Shown: positions 15,972 to 24,257 of the stretch, in pieces | How the letters are laid out: every line of letters starts with the position of its first letter | How positions within the stretch are numbered: the stretch's first letter is position 1 | Assembly (NCBI GenBank): GCA_013289985.1 | Contig: JABCYW010000057.1 | Span: 1 to 33,158, forward strand | Source of the DNA: Betaproteobacteria bacterium | GTDB lineage: Bacteria > Pseudomonadota > Gammaproteobacteria > Burkholderiales > Burkholderiaceae_C | Direction of reading: 5' to 3' | DNA length: 33,158 bases | Position numbers and translations under genes: made by a program | The notes under the pieces: generated by a model | Told to the model about the DNA's origin: nothing | Seen by the model: only the letters and a program-made list of their open reading frames with translations | The model's database searches: none

Positions 15972-16106
15972 GGACGTGCGTCGGGCGCGCTCCTGCGCCC
16001 GAGCGTGCTCAAGCAGAACCCGGCCGCGAGATTCCACGAGCGACTCGGGTTCCGCATCGTCGGCGAATCGGTCGACGCGTTCAAGCTGACCTGCGTCGAA
16101 ACCTGA
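15972..16106 (+). pseudogene. C-terminal remnant of a GNAT acetyltransferase
   Basis: Immediately after the outer-membrane protein stop, one frame reads LLRPSVLKQNPAARFHERLGFRIVGES and stops at 16106. This is the last two strands and helix of a GNAT N-acetyltransferase (N-PAARF-xERLGFR pattern). There is no start codon and no acetyl-CoA loop upstream, because the preceding gene occupies that place. The 5' part has evidently been deleted. The nested repeat begins 15 nt later, so the repeat and the deletion may be connected. Confidence 0.65.
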
Positions 16107-16121
16107 ACCGGCGCGCACAGG

Positions 16122-16279
16122 AGGGGTCTGGCTCCCGCCAGACAATGCCGCGCTCCGGCCAACGGCGCCGCCGGCGGGTGCCTGACCCCGATCGTGGACC
16201 AAGCCGGCGATCGGGGTCAGGCACCCGCCCGGCACGAAGCAGCTGTCGACAGGCGTTGCCTGGCGGGAGCCAGACCCCT
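16122..16279. repeat. Nested inverted-repeat element, copy 2
   Basis: The 19-bp outer arms (16122-16140, starting AGGGGTCTGGCTCCC, and 16261-16279) are perfect and extend about 10 bp further with two mismatches. The 22-bp inner arms (16173-16194 and 16208-16229) are perfect around a 13-nt loop. The outer 14 bp and the inner 18 bp are identical to copy 1 at 7404-7532, and the filler differs. The right outer arm runs into the stop codon of the quinone oxidoreductase gene on the minus strand. Position at gene 3' ends and conserved arms suggest a REP/BIME-like family. Confidence 0.82.
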
Positions 16280-17261
16280 ACGGCAGGAGCACGCTGCAGC
16301 CCGTGGTGGTGCGCGCCTCGAGGTCGCGATGGGCCTGCGCCGCCTGCGCGAGCGGGTAGCGCTGGTCGATGCGGATCTTCACCGCGCCGTCACGCACCAC
16401 CTCGAACAGCTCGTCGGCCATCGCCTGCGTGCGCTCGCGCGTGGACAGATGCGTGAACAGCGTGGGCCGCGTCAGGTACAGCGAGCCCTTGGCCGCCAGC
16501 AGGTTGGGCGCGATGGGCGCCACGGCGCCGGAGGCGTTGCCGAACACGGCCATCAGCCCGAACGGGCGCAGGCACGACAGCGAGCCCTCGAAGGTGTCCT
16601 TGCCCACCGAGTCGTAGACCACCTTCACGCCCTTGCCGCCAGTGATCTCCCTGACGCGGTCGACGAAGTTCTCGCTGCGGTAGTTGATCATGTGGGCCGC
16701 GCCGTACTCCCTGGCGAGGGCGCACTTCTCGTCGGAGCCCGCGGTGCCGATCAGCTCGAAGCCCAGCGCCTTGGCCCACTGGCAGGCGATCAGGCCGACG
16801 CCGCCGGCCGCGGCGTGCCACAGGATCGTGTCGCCGGGGGCCAGGCCCTCGACGGGCAGCGTGCGCCGCAGCAGGTAGTTCACGGTGAGGCCCTTGAGCA
16901 TCATCGCGGCGCCGGTCTCGAAGGCTATCTCGTCGGGCAGCCTGCACACGTGCAGCGCGTCGAGCACGCGCACCTGGCAGTAACCGCCCGGCCTGGGCGC
17001 GGCATAGGCCACGCGGTCGCCCGCGGCCAGGTGGGTGACGCCCTCGCCCACCGCCTCGACCACGCCCGCGCCCTCGCCACCCGGGATCAGGGGCAGCGGG
17101 TTCTGGTACAGCCCGGTGCGCTGGTAGATGTCGATGAAGTTGATGCCGCAGGCGTGGTGGCGCACGCGCACCTGGCCCGGGCCCGGATCGCCCACCTCGA
17201 CGTCGACGAGGCGCAGGACTTCGGGGCCGCCGAATTCGCGGATCTGGATCGCCTGGCTCAC
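16278..17261 (-). CDS. qor: NADPH:quinone oxidoreductase (zeta-crystallin-like)
   Basis: Zinc-independent medium-chain dehydrogenase that reduces quinones with NADPH in the cytoplasm. The 327-aa product has a GroES-like N-domain (CGINFIDIYQRTGLY, 38-52; IPGGEGAGVVEAVG, 59-72) and a Rossmann domain with AAGGVG (151-156). Structural-zinc cysteines are absent, as expected for this group. The start is GTG at 17261, supported by GGAGG 6 nt upstream and by overlap (GTGA) with the stop of the lysR-type gene. The TAG stop at its 3' end shares bases with the outer arm of nested repeat copy 2. The operon with a LysR regulator suggests redox or electrophile responsiveness, which is inference. Confidence 0.92.
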   Translation of the reverse strand: MSQAIQIREFGGPEVLRLVDVEVGDPGPGQVRVRHHACGINFIDIYQRTGLYQNPLPLIPGGEGAGVVEAVGEGVTHLAAGDRVAYAAPRPGGYCQVRVLDALHVCRLPDEIAFETGAAMMLKGLTVNYLLRRTLPVEGLAPGDTILWHAAAGGVGLIACQWAKALGFELIGTAGSDEKCALAREYGAAHMINYRSENFVDRVREITGGKGVKVVYDSVGKDTFEGSLSCLRPFGLMAVFGNASGAVAPIAPNLLAAKGSLYLTRPTLFTHLSTRERTQAMADELFEVVRDGAVKIRIDQRYPLAQAAQAHRDLEARTTTGCSVLLP

Positions 17262-18241
17262 GGGAGGCCTCCTGCACGTCGTTGGGATGCGGCCGGTTTT
17301 AGCACGGGCGGCTTGACCTTGGCGGCGGCCCGGCCCGGGGGCGGGCCCTGCAGCCGCCGGGGAATCGCCTCGGCCAGGAACTCGTAGACGCGCTTGACCA
17401 CGCCGTTGCCGCGCAGCTCGCGGTGCACCGTCAGCCAGCACGGCAGCGCGGGAATGGGCAGGTCGGGCAGCACCCGCTGCAACGACGGCCACAGCGCGGC
17501 CCAGTAGTCGGCGGCGAAGCCGATGCCGCCGCCCGCGACGATCAGCTGGCCGTTGGCGACCTGGTCGTCGGTGCGCAGCGCGAAGTTCGCGGAGGTCATC
17601 GCCAGGCCCCCGCGCGCCATGCCGCGCAGGATCGCGTCGTCCTTGTCGTAGCCGATCAGCCGGTGGTGCATCAGGTCGGCCGGCGTCCGCGGCGTGCCGG
17701 CCTGCGCCAGGTAGTCGGCATGCGCCCACGCGCCGACGGCCACCTCGCCCACCTTGCGCGCGATGAGCGAGCCCTGGTCGGGCCGCACCATGCGCACCGC
17801 GATGTCGGCCTCGCGGCGCAACAGGTTCTGCACCACGTTGGACGACACGATCTCGAGGGCGATGCCCGGCTCCGCGCGCTGGAACTCGACCACCAGCGCC
17901 GGCAGCAGCCAGGTGGACACGACCTGGCTCGCCGTGATGCGCACGGTGCCGCGCGTGGCCTCGCGCCCGCGCGCCACGCTGCGCGCGAGGGCCTCGGCCG
18001 CGGCCTGCATCTGGCGCGCGGCCGGCAGCGCCTCCAGGCCGGCGGCGGTGGGCCGCACGCCGCGGCCGGTGCGCTCGAACAGGGCCACGCCGAGCTGCGA
18101 CTCCAGCTCGGCCAGGTGGCGCGAGATGGTCGGCTGGTGGCCCTGCGTGGCCCGGGCGGCGGCGCTGACGCTGCCCGCGTCCATCACCGCAAGGTAGCTG
18201 CGCACCAGCGTCCAGTCGAGTCCCTGCATCGCATCGGCCAT
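17258..18241 (-). CDS. LysR-family transcriptional regulator
   Basis: The 327-aa product has an N-terminal winged HTH (LDWTLVRSYLAVMDAGSVSAAARATQGHQPTISRHLAELE within residues 8-67) and a LysR substrate-binding domain (about 90-295). A Pro/Ala/Lys-rich tail is unusual for the family. The ATG at 18241 is taken, but ATG 18229 (MQGLDW) is also possible; neither has a clear ribosome-binding site. It is co-directional with qor, its TGA overlapping the qor GTG, and divergent from the epimerase-like gene. It may therefore control either. A small dyad ATAG-ctg-CTAT at 18252-18262 in the shared gap is a possible binding site. Confidence 0.9.
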   Translation of the reverse strand: MADAMQGLDWTLVRSYLAVMDAGSVSAAARATQGHQPTISRHLAELESQLGVALFERTGRGVRPTAAGLEALPAARQMQAAAEALARSVARGREATRGTVRITASQVVSTWLLPALVVEFQRAEPGIALEIVSSNVVQNLLRREADIAVRMVRPDQGSLIARKVGEVAVGAWAHADYLAQAGTPRTPADLMHHRLIGYDKDDAILRGMARGGLAMTSANFALRTDDQVANGQLIVAGGGIGFAADYWAALWPSLQRVLPDLPIPALPCWLTVHRELRGNGVVKRVYEFLAEAIPRRLQGPPPGRAAAKVKPPVLKPAASQRRAGGLP

Positions 18242-18251
18242 ACCAAATTGT

Positions 18252-18262
18252 ATAGCTGCTAT
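18252..18262. promoter_or_regulatory. Small dyad in the lysR/epimerase divergent gap
   Basis: ATAG-CTG-CTAT lies in an A/T-rich patch 11 nt upstream of the lysR start and 74 nt upstream of the epimerase-like gene. This is where a LysR protein would be expected to bind. The dyad is short, so support is modest. Confidence 0.3.
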
Positions 18263-18335
18263 CGATTCATGGGCATTTTCGGATGCTCCCGTTTTTCGCA
18301 CACTGGCCGCATCCCTTTCAACCCAGGAGACCTTC

Positions 18336-19343
18336 ATGACCGACCGCACCGCTTCCCGCCGCCAACGCCGCGTGCTGATCCTCGGCGCCAACGGCCGCTT
18401 CGGCCTCGCCGCCGCGCAGGCCTTCGACGCCGCCGGCTGGGAGGTGCTGGCCCAGGTGCGCCGCGCGCCCGCCGCCGGCATGCCCGAACGCGCCCGCATC
18501 GTGGCGCTGCCCACCGCCGACGTCGAAGGCATCGTCGCCCACGCCACGGGCGCCGACGTGGTGGTGCACGCGCTCAATCCCTCCAACTACACGCTGTGGG
18601 CCGCCGAGCTGCTGCCGATGGCGCGCCAGGGCATGGACATCGCCGAGCGCCTGGGCGCCCGCTTCGCGCTGCCGGGCAACGTCTACAACTACGGCGCCGC
18701 GATGCCGGCCTCGCTGAACGCCCGCACGCCGCAGTGGCCCACCACGGACAAGGGCCGGCTGCGCGTGCGGCTCGAGGACGAGCTGCGCCTGCGCGCGCCG
18801 CGGCTGCGCAGCTTCATCCTGCGCGCCGGCGATTTCTTCGGCACCGGCAGCGGGGTGTGGTTCGACCAAATCATCGCCAAGGGCGCCGCCAGGGGCAGCC
18901 TCGCGTACCCGGGCCCGCGCGACGTGGCGCATGCGTGGGCGTACCTGCCCGACATGGCGCGCGCGATGGTGGGCCTGGCCGAGCTGGACGAACTGCCCGA
19001 CCACGTCGACATCCCCTTCGAGGGCTACACGCTCACCGGCACCCAGCTGATGGACGCGCTGGAGGACGTCGTCCGCTCGCAAGGCCTCGGCCGTGCGGGA
19101 CCGTTCCGCCGCAGCGGCGCGCCGTGGCCCGTGTTCCAGGCGATGGCGTGGTTCCTGCCGCTGTGGCGCGAGATCCTCGAGATGCGCTACCTGTGGCAGA
19201 CGCCGCACGGACTCGACGGCCGCGCGCTGGCCCGCTGGCTGCCCGCGTTCCGCGCCACGCCGCTGCCCGTGGCGCTGCAGGCGAGCCTGGCCGAGCTGGG
19301 CGTGGCGGCGGCGCCCGGCGCGACGCTCGCGACGGCCCGCTGA
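18336..19343 (+). CDS. NAD(P)-dependent epimerase/dehydratase-like protein
   Basis: Atypical short-chain dehydrogenase of 335 aa, predicted cytoplasmic. The Rossmann nucleotide loop is GANGRFG (17-23), preceded by RRVLILG. The region around NVYNYGAAMP and TDKGRLRVRLEDEL replaces the classical YxxxK arrangement, as seen in atypical extended SDRs that bind NAD(P) without clear catalysis. The C-terminal part (WPVFQAMAWFLPLWREILEMRYLW) is helical and hydrophobic. AGGAGA lies about 6 nt before ATG 18336. It is divergent from the lysR-qor pair and converges on the transferase gene with a 3-nt gap between stops. Substrate unknown. Confidence 0.82.
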   Translation: MTDRTASRRQRRVLILGANGRFGLAAAQAFDAAGWEVLAQVRRAPAAGMPERARIVALPTADVEGIVAHATGADVVVHALNPSNYTLWAAELLPMARQGMDIAERLGARFALPGNVYNYGAAMPASLNARTPQWPTTDKGRLRVRLEDELRLRAPRLRSFILRAGDFFGTGSGVWFDQIIAKGAARGSLAYPGPRDVAHAWAYLPDMARAMVGLAELDELPDHVDIPFEGYTLTGTQLMDALEDVVRSQGLGRAGPFRRSGAPWPVFQAMAWFLPLWREILEMRYLWQTPHGLDGRALARWLPAFRATPLPVALQASLAELGVAAAPGATLATAR

Positions 19344-19346
19344 GCG

Positions 19347-20954
19347 TCAGAAGCCGACGGCCTGGCCGTCGCGGCGCGAATCGCTGGCGGCCACGTAGCC
19401 GTCGACCAGGTCGTCGCCCTGCCGCCAGATGAACTGGCCCGAGCCGAAGTCCATGTACGGATCGAGCGTGGCCTGGGCCTCGTGGCCCAGCGCGCGCAGG
19501 CCGTCCGCCAGCGCGGGCGCCAGCGTGCGCTCGAAGTCGATCGCCAGCCCGGTGGCCACCTTCCAGCGCGGCGCGTCGCACGCCGCCTGCGGCTGCTGGC
19601 CGTAGCGCAGAAGGCGCACCAGCGTCTGCAGGTGGCCCTGCGGCTGCATGTTGCCGCCCATCACGCCGAAGCTCATCTGCGGACGCCCGGCCTTGCACAG
19701 GAAACCCGGGATGATGGTGTGGAACGGCCTCTTGCCGCCGCCCACCACGTTGGGATGCGCGGCGTCCAGCGTGAAGCCCTGCCCGCGGTTCTGCAGGCTC
19801 ACGCCGGTGCCGGGCACCACCACGCCGCTGCCGAAGCCCATGTAGTTGGACTGGATCAGGCTCACCATGTGGCCGCCTTCGTCGGCGGCCGTGAGGTAGA
19901 CGGTGCCGCCCGACGGCGGCGTGCCGTGCGCGAAGTCCTGCGCGCGCCCGGGCACGACGCGGCGCGCGCGCTCGCGCAGGTACGCGGGCGAGAGCAGGTC
20001 GACGGCGGTGACGCCGGTCATCGCGCGCGAATCGGCCACCCAGCGGTAGGTGTCGGCGAACGCCAGCTTCATCGCCTCGATCTGCAGGTGCTGCGCCTCG
20101 ACGCTGTCGACCGGGAAGCGCGTGACGTCGAGGTGCTCGAGCATGCCCAGCGCCATCAACGCCGCGATGCCCTGCCCGTTGGGCGGGATCTGGTGCACCG
20201 TGTGGCCGGCGAAGGCCATCGAGATGGTCTCGACCCACTCGGGCCGGTAGTTCGCCAGGTCGCTCGCGGCCATCGAACCGCCGTGGGCCGCCGAGTGCGC
20301 CACCAGCGCCGCCGCGATCTCGCCGCGGTAGAACGCCTCGCCCCCGGTCTGCGCGATCGCGCGCAGCGTGCGGCCCGCGGCCTCGAACACGAAGCGCTCG
20401 CCCGGCGTCGGCGCGCGGCCGCGCGGCATGAACGCCTCGGCGAAACCGGGCTGCGAGGCGAGCAGCGGCGCCTGGCGCGCCCACTTGTCGGCCACGATGC
20501 AGTGCACGCCGTGGCCGCGCTCGGCCAGCTCGATGGCGGGCGCCAGCAGGTCGGCGAACGGCAGCCGGCCGCAGCGCCGCGACAGCGCCACCCAGCCGGC
20601 GACGGCGCCCGGCGTGGTGACGGCGTCCCAGCCGCGCACGGGAATGCGCCCGCCGTGGCGGCGCTCGAAGTACGCCGGATCCCAGGCCGCCGGCGCCACG
20701 CCCGACGCGTTGAGGCCCTGCAGGCGTTCGCCGTCCCACAGGATCGCGAACAGGTCGCTGCCCAGGCCGTTGGACACCGGCTCGACGATGGTCAGCGCGG
20801 CGGCCGCGGCGATGGCCGCATCGATCGCGTTGCCGCCTTGCAGCAGCATGCGCAGGCCGGCCTGCGAGGCGAGCGGGTGCGAGGTGGACACCACGTTGCG
20901 CGCGAACACGGGGCCGCGCACGGTGGGATACGGGTTATGCCAATCGAAGTCCAT
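19347..20954 (-). CDS. Gamma-glutamyltransferase-family protein
   Basis: N-terminal-nucleophile hydrolase family enzyme that may hydrolyse or transfer gamma-glutamyl or related acyl groups. The 535-aa product would self-cleave before Thr351 (PSGG-TVYLTAADEGGH), giving a large and a small subunit. Landmarks are ASQAGLRMLLQGGNAIDAAIAAA (29-51), EPVSNGLGSDLFA (58-70), QIPPNGQG (255-262) and VVGGGKRPFHTIIPG. There is no signal peptide, unlike classical periplasmic GGT, so it resembles cytoplasmic YwrD-type proteins; this comparison is from memory. It converges on the epimerase-like gene. The substrate (glutathione or an acylated compound) is not decided by the sequence. Confidence 0.9.
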   Translation of the reverse strand: MDFDWHNPYPTVRGPVFARNVVSTSHPLASQAGLRMLLQGGNAIDAAIAAAAALTIVEPVSNGLGSDLFAILWDGERLQGLNASGVAPAAWDPAYFERRHGGRIPVRGWDAVTTPGAVAGWVALSRRCGRLPFADLLAPAIELAERGHGVHCIVADKWARQAPLLASQPGFAEAFMPRGRAPTPGERFVFEAAGRTLRAIAQTGGEAFYRGEIAAALVAHSAAHGGSMAASDLANYRPEWVETISMAFAGHTVHQIPPNGQGIAALMALGMLEHLDVTRFPVDSVEAQHLQIEAMKLAFADTYRWVADSRAMTGVTAVDLLSPAYLRERARRVVPGRAQDFAHGTPPSGGTVYLTAADEGGHMVSLIQSNYMGFGSGVVVPGTGVSLQNRGQGFTLDAAHPNVVGGGKRPFHTIIPGFLCKAGRPQMSFGVMGGNMQPQGHLQTLVRLLRYGQQPQAACDAPRWKVATGLAIDFERTLAPALADGLRALGHEAQATLDPYMDFGSGQFIWRQGDDLVDGYVAASDSRRDGQAVGF

Positions 20955-20984
20955 GGCCCCATTCTCGGGTCGTCGGACGCGGCG

Positions 20985-22835
20985 CTACTTGCCCGCCCAC
21001 TGCGGCGTGCAGCGCAACACCTCGTCCAGCGTCGTGAGGCCTTCCGCCACCTTCATCAGGCCGGCCAGCCGCAGCGGCCGCATGCCTTCCAGCATGGCCT
21101 GGCGCGACAGCCTGGCCACGTCGAGGTTCGGATGGATCGCGTCCTTCAACGGCTCGGTCACGGGCATCAGCTCGTAGAGCGCCGCGCGGCCGCGGTAGCC
21201 GGTGTTGCGGCAGGCCGCGCAGCCCACCGGCTTCATCGGGCGCAGCCGGCCGCCCAGCTTCCACGGCTGCGCCAGCTCTTCCAGCATCTTGGCGGTGTCG
21301 CCCGAATCGTCGGGCGCCTTGCACAGCGGGCACAGCGTGCGCGCCAGGCGCTGCGCGAGCACGCCGATGATCGTGGCCGAGATCAGGTACGGCGGCACGC
21401 CCAGGTCCACCATGCGGGTGATGGCGGACGGCGCGTCGTTGGTGTGCAGCGTGGAGAAGACCAGGTGGCCGGTGAGCGCGGCCTGGATCGCCATCTCGGC
21501 GGTCTCCAGGTCGCGGATCTCGCCCACCATGATGATGTCCGGATCCTGGCGCATCAGCGAGCGCAGGCCGGTGGCGAAGTCGAGGTCGATGGACTGCTGC
21601 ACCTGCGTCTGGTTGAACGCGGGCTCGATCATCTCGATCGGATCCTCCACCGTGCAGACGTTCACCTGCTCGGTGGCGAGCTTCTTGAGCGTCGAGTACA
21701 GCGTGGTGGTCTTGCCCGAGCCGGTGGGCCCGGTCACGAGGATGATGCCGTGGGTCATGCCCATCAGCGCCTGCCAGCGCTCGGCCTCGGCGGCCGTGAA
21801 GCCGAGGGCGTCGAAGGGCTTGTCGACCGTGCCCGGGTCGAAGATCCGCATCACCACCTTCTCGCCGAACGCGGTGGGCAGCGTGGACAGCCGCATTTCC
21901 ACCTCGGCGCCGGGCATGCCGCCCGCGCCGTCGGGGCGCTTGGTCTTGATGCGGCCGTCCTGCGGCCGGCGGCGCTCGATGACGTCCATGCGGCCCAGCA
22001 GCTTGATGCGCGCGGTCATCGCGTTCATCACGCTGGCGGGCACCTGGTGCGCCGTGTGCAGCACGCCGTCGATGCGCAGGCGGATGGCGGCCATGTCGCG
22101 GCGCGGCTCCAGGTGGATGTCGCTGGCGCGCTGCTCGAATGCGTACTGCCACAGCCAGTCGACCACCTGCACGATGCCCTGGTCGTTGGCGTCGAGCTGG
22201 CCCTTGACCTTGCCCAGCTCCACCAGCTGCTCGAAGCTGTTGGCCACCGATGCGCCGGTGGTCTTGCTGGCGGAGCGCACCGACGCGGCCAGCGAATAGA
22301 ACTCGGGCGTGTAGCGCGCGATGTCGTCGGGATGCGCCAGCTGCAGGCGCACCGGCCGCTTCACGAAGGCCTCGATCTCGGGCACCCAGCCGATGTCGAA
22401 GGGCTCGGACGTGGCGACCGTGACCTCGGTCGCGTTGACGTTGATCGGCAGCGCGCGGCGCGATTCGGCGTAGGCCACCGACATCACCTCGGTGACGCGG
22501 CCCACGTCCACGCGCAGCGGGTCGATGCGCGCGTAGGGCAGGTCGAAGCGCGCGGCGAGCCAGCGCGCCAGCGCGTCGGTGTCGAGCACGCGGCCGTCGC
22601 GCACGTCCACGAGGCTGGCGCCGCCCAGGCGCTGCAGCGGATGCAGGCCGGAGGCGCTGTTGCCGAAGCGGCGCACCAGCTTGTCGGCCTCCTCGGGCGC
22701 GAGCATGCCGTCGTCGCGCATCCACTTCAGCAGATGCCGCAGCTCGAGGCGGCCGGTGGGAGGCGTGTGGCGGCGGCCGGGCGCGTTCGCGGGGGCGCGG
22801 ACGGGCGCAGACTTGACGGGAGGAGATTCGGCCAT
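20985..22835 (-). CDS. GspE/PulE/PilB-family secretion ATPase
   Basis: Hexameric traffic ATPase that powers type II secretion or type IV pilus assembly. The 616-aa product has an N-terminal regulatory domain, an N2 domain (ASDIHLEP, 237-244), Walker A GPTGSGKT (369-376), Asp box VEDPIE, Walker B IIMVGEIRD (434-442), a His box STLHTND (461-467) and the tetra-Cys zinc site C502, C505, C539, C542. The first 40 residues are Pro/Ala-rich. ATG at 22835 is chosen with GAGAGG upstream. It follows the aminopropyltransferase-like gene by 8 nt, so the two form an operon. No other secretion or pilus genes are nearby, so its partner machine lies elsewhere. Confidence 0.93.
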   Translation of the reverse strand: MAESPPVKSAPVRAPANAPGRRHTPPTGRLELRHLLKWMRDDGMLAPEEADKLVRRFGNSASGLHPLQRLGGASLVDVRDGRVLDTDALARWLAARFDLPYARIDPLRVDVGRVTEVMSVAYAESRRALPINVNATEVTVATSEPFDIGWVPEIEAFVKRPVRLQLAHPDDIARYTPEFYSLAASVRSASKTTGASVANSFEQLVELGKVKGQLDANDQGIVQVVDWLWQYAFEQRASDIHLEPRRDMAAIRLRIDGVLHTAHQVPASVMNAMTARIKLLGRMDVIERRRPQDGRIKTKRPDGAGGMPGAEVEMRLSTLPTAFGEKVVMRIFDPGTVDKPFDALGFTAAEAERWQALMGMTHGIILVTGPTGSGKTTTLYSTLKKLATEQVNVCTVEDPIEMIEPAFNQTQVQQSIDLDFATGLRSLMRQDPDIIMVGEIRDLETAEMAIQAALTGHLVFSTLHTNDAPSAITRMVDLGVPPYLISATIIGVLAQRLARTLCPLCKAPDDSGDTAKMLEELAQPWKLGGRLRPMKPVGCAACRNTGYRGRAALYELMPVTEPLKDAIHPNLDVARLSRQAMLEGMRPLRLAGLMKVAEGLTTLDEVLRCTPQWAGK

Positions 22836-22843
22836 GCTGCCTC

Positions 22844-23563
22844 TCAGAGGGAAAGCGGCCGCACCATGCGCAGCCATTTGCGCGCCGGCAGGCCGAAGCG
22901 CGATTCGATGTTATCCGCCCGTGCCGACAGGGTGTCGCGATCGGGCACCGCGACGCCGCGGCCGGCGATGACCACGGTGTTGCCCTCGCGCGTGGGCCGC
23001 AGGCTCCAGACCTGGTCGAGGCCGAAGGCCGACGCGATGCGCGCGGCGCTGGCGGCGAAGCTCGCGTCGCGGCCGAACAGGTTCACGGCCATCAGGCCGC
23101 CGTGGGCGAGCACGCCGCGACAGGCGGCGTAGAACGCATCGCTGTCGAGCACCGGCGCGGCGGCGTCATGGTCGTAGAGGTCGACGCTGAGCACGTCGGC
23201 CACCTGCAGATGGGCCGGATCCTGCACCCAGGCGCCGGCATCGGCCTCCACCACCTGCAGGCGCGCGTCGTCGGCCGGCAGCTGGAACCACAGGCGGCAC
23301 GCGCTGATGACGGTGGGGTTGAGCTCCACGGCCGTGGTGCGCATGCGCATCACCTTGTGCGTGAAGCGCGTGATGGAGGCCGCGCCCAGGCCCAGCTGCA
23401 CGGCGAGGCCCTGGTCGACCTCGCCCTGCGGCCGCCACAGCATCCACGCCATCATGCGCTGCACGTACTCCAGCTCGATGGCCTGGGGCTTCCTCACGCG
23501 CATCGCGCCCTGCACCCAGGGCGTGCCCAGGTGCAGGTAGCGCACGCCGTCCTGTTCGGACAT
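22844..23563 (-). CDS. Spermidine synthase-like (aminopropyltransferase fold) protein
   Basis: The 239-aa product has a methyltransferase-like Rossmann fold: LAVQLGLGAASITRF (SAM/dcSAM loop), TTAVELNPTVI (acidic residue at the end of beta2), LQVVEADAGAW and VDLYDHDAAAPVLDSDAFYAACRGVL, all typical of polyamine aminopropyltransferases. The N-terminal beta-strand domain that closes the SpeE active site is short or missing, so true spermidine synthesis is uncertain. ATG 23563 is preferred to a start at 23605 because it fits the family start (MSEQDGVRYLHLG). It is in an operon with the GspE-like ATPase, 8 nt apart. Confidence 0.82.
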   Translation of the reverse strand: MSEQDGVRYLHLGTPWVQGAMRVRKPQAIELEYVQRMMAWMLWRPQGEVDQGLAVQLGLGAASITRFTHKVMRMRTTAVELNPTVISACRLWFQLPADDARLQVVEADAGAWVQDPAHLQVADVLSVDLYDHDAAAPVLDSDAFYAACRGVLAHGGLMAVNLFGRDASFAASAARIASAFGLDQVWSLRPTREGNTVVIAGRGVAVPDRDTLSARADNIESRFGLPARKWLRMVRPLSL

Positions 23564-23708
23564 GGTGGCGGGTTCCAACGTCGGGCGGGCGGATCTCGTC
23601 ACCAATCATTCACCTTGTTTGTTAGCGTCCGGCCGACGAGCGCTCGGCCGCTCCGGAGCGAGTCGGCCTGAGCCCCTCGGGGGCGGGGAGCGGCAGCGAG
23701 CCAGGCCG

Positions 23709-24200
23709 TCATGACACGAGATCGTAGCGCGAGAAGACGTCGCGCCAGGCCGCGAGCTTGCGCTCGAAGCTCCACGCCGCGTTGGCGGGACTGGTGGACG
23801 GCAGCGCGTGCACGTCCACGCCCAGCGCCTCGGTGAGGCGGCGCGAGCGCGCCGACTCGGCGCCGTTGTGGGCCACCGCCCGCAGGCCGGGGGCCAGGCG
23901 CGTCAGCAGCGCAAGGTCGTTGGGCACCGGCGCGCGGATCGCGCTGTCGAGGCTGCCCTCGCGCTCGCAGCCGCGGTAGACGTCCCACAGGCCCAGGCGG
24001 TGGCGCCGCAGCGCGGCGAGGCGGCCGGGATAGTCGAGCGCGACGAGGTCCTCGCCCCACAGCGCCGAGAGCAGCCGCCAGAGGTTGTTGCGCGGGTGGC
24101 CGTAGTACTGCTGCGCGGCCAGCGACGCGGCGCCCGGAAAGCTGCCGAGGACGACCAGGCGGGCATCGGGCGCGATGACGGGAGCGAGGCCTTCGAGCAT
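23709..24200 (-). CDS. DNA-deoxyinosine glycosylase-like protein (UDG family 6)
   Basis: Predicted base-excision repair enzyme removing hypoxanthine (from deaminated adenine) from DNA. The 163-aa product shows the uracil-DNA glycosylase superfamily landmarks of the HDG group: VVLGSFPGAASL (17-27), QQYYGHPRNNLW (30-41), VAHNG (109-113) and LPSTSPANAAWSFERKLAAW (133-152). ATG at 24200 is chosen over an upstream start because the family begins at LAPVIAPDARLVVLG. It stands alone, on the same strand as its neighbours but separated by gaps of 145 and 57 nt. Confidence 0.88.
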   Translation of the reverse strand: MLEGLAPVIAPDARLVVLGSFPGAASLAAQQYYGHPRNNLWRLLSALWGEDLVALDYPGRLAALRRHRLGLWDVYRGCEREGSLDSAIRAPVPNDLALLTRLAPGLRAVAHNGAESARSRRLTEALGVDVHALPSTSPANAAWSFERKLAAWRDVFSRYDLVS

Positions 24201-24257
24201 CGGGCGATTGTGCCCGCCGCCTCGCAACGCTTCTTGTCCGGACCTTGTCGAGTCGGA

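Noticed and set aside
19482-23132. 1216-codon open frame on the plus strand across the transferase and secretion ATPase genes
   Set aside because: Runs antisense through two well-supported genes with Arg/His/Ala-rich composition. It is a by-product of GC bias.
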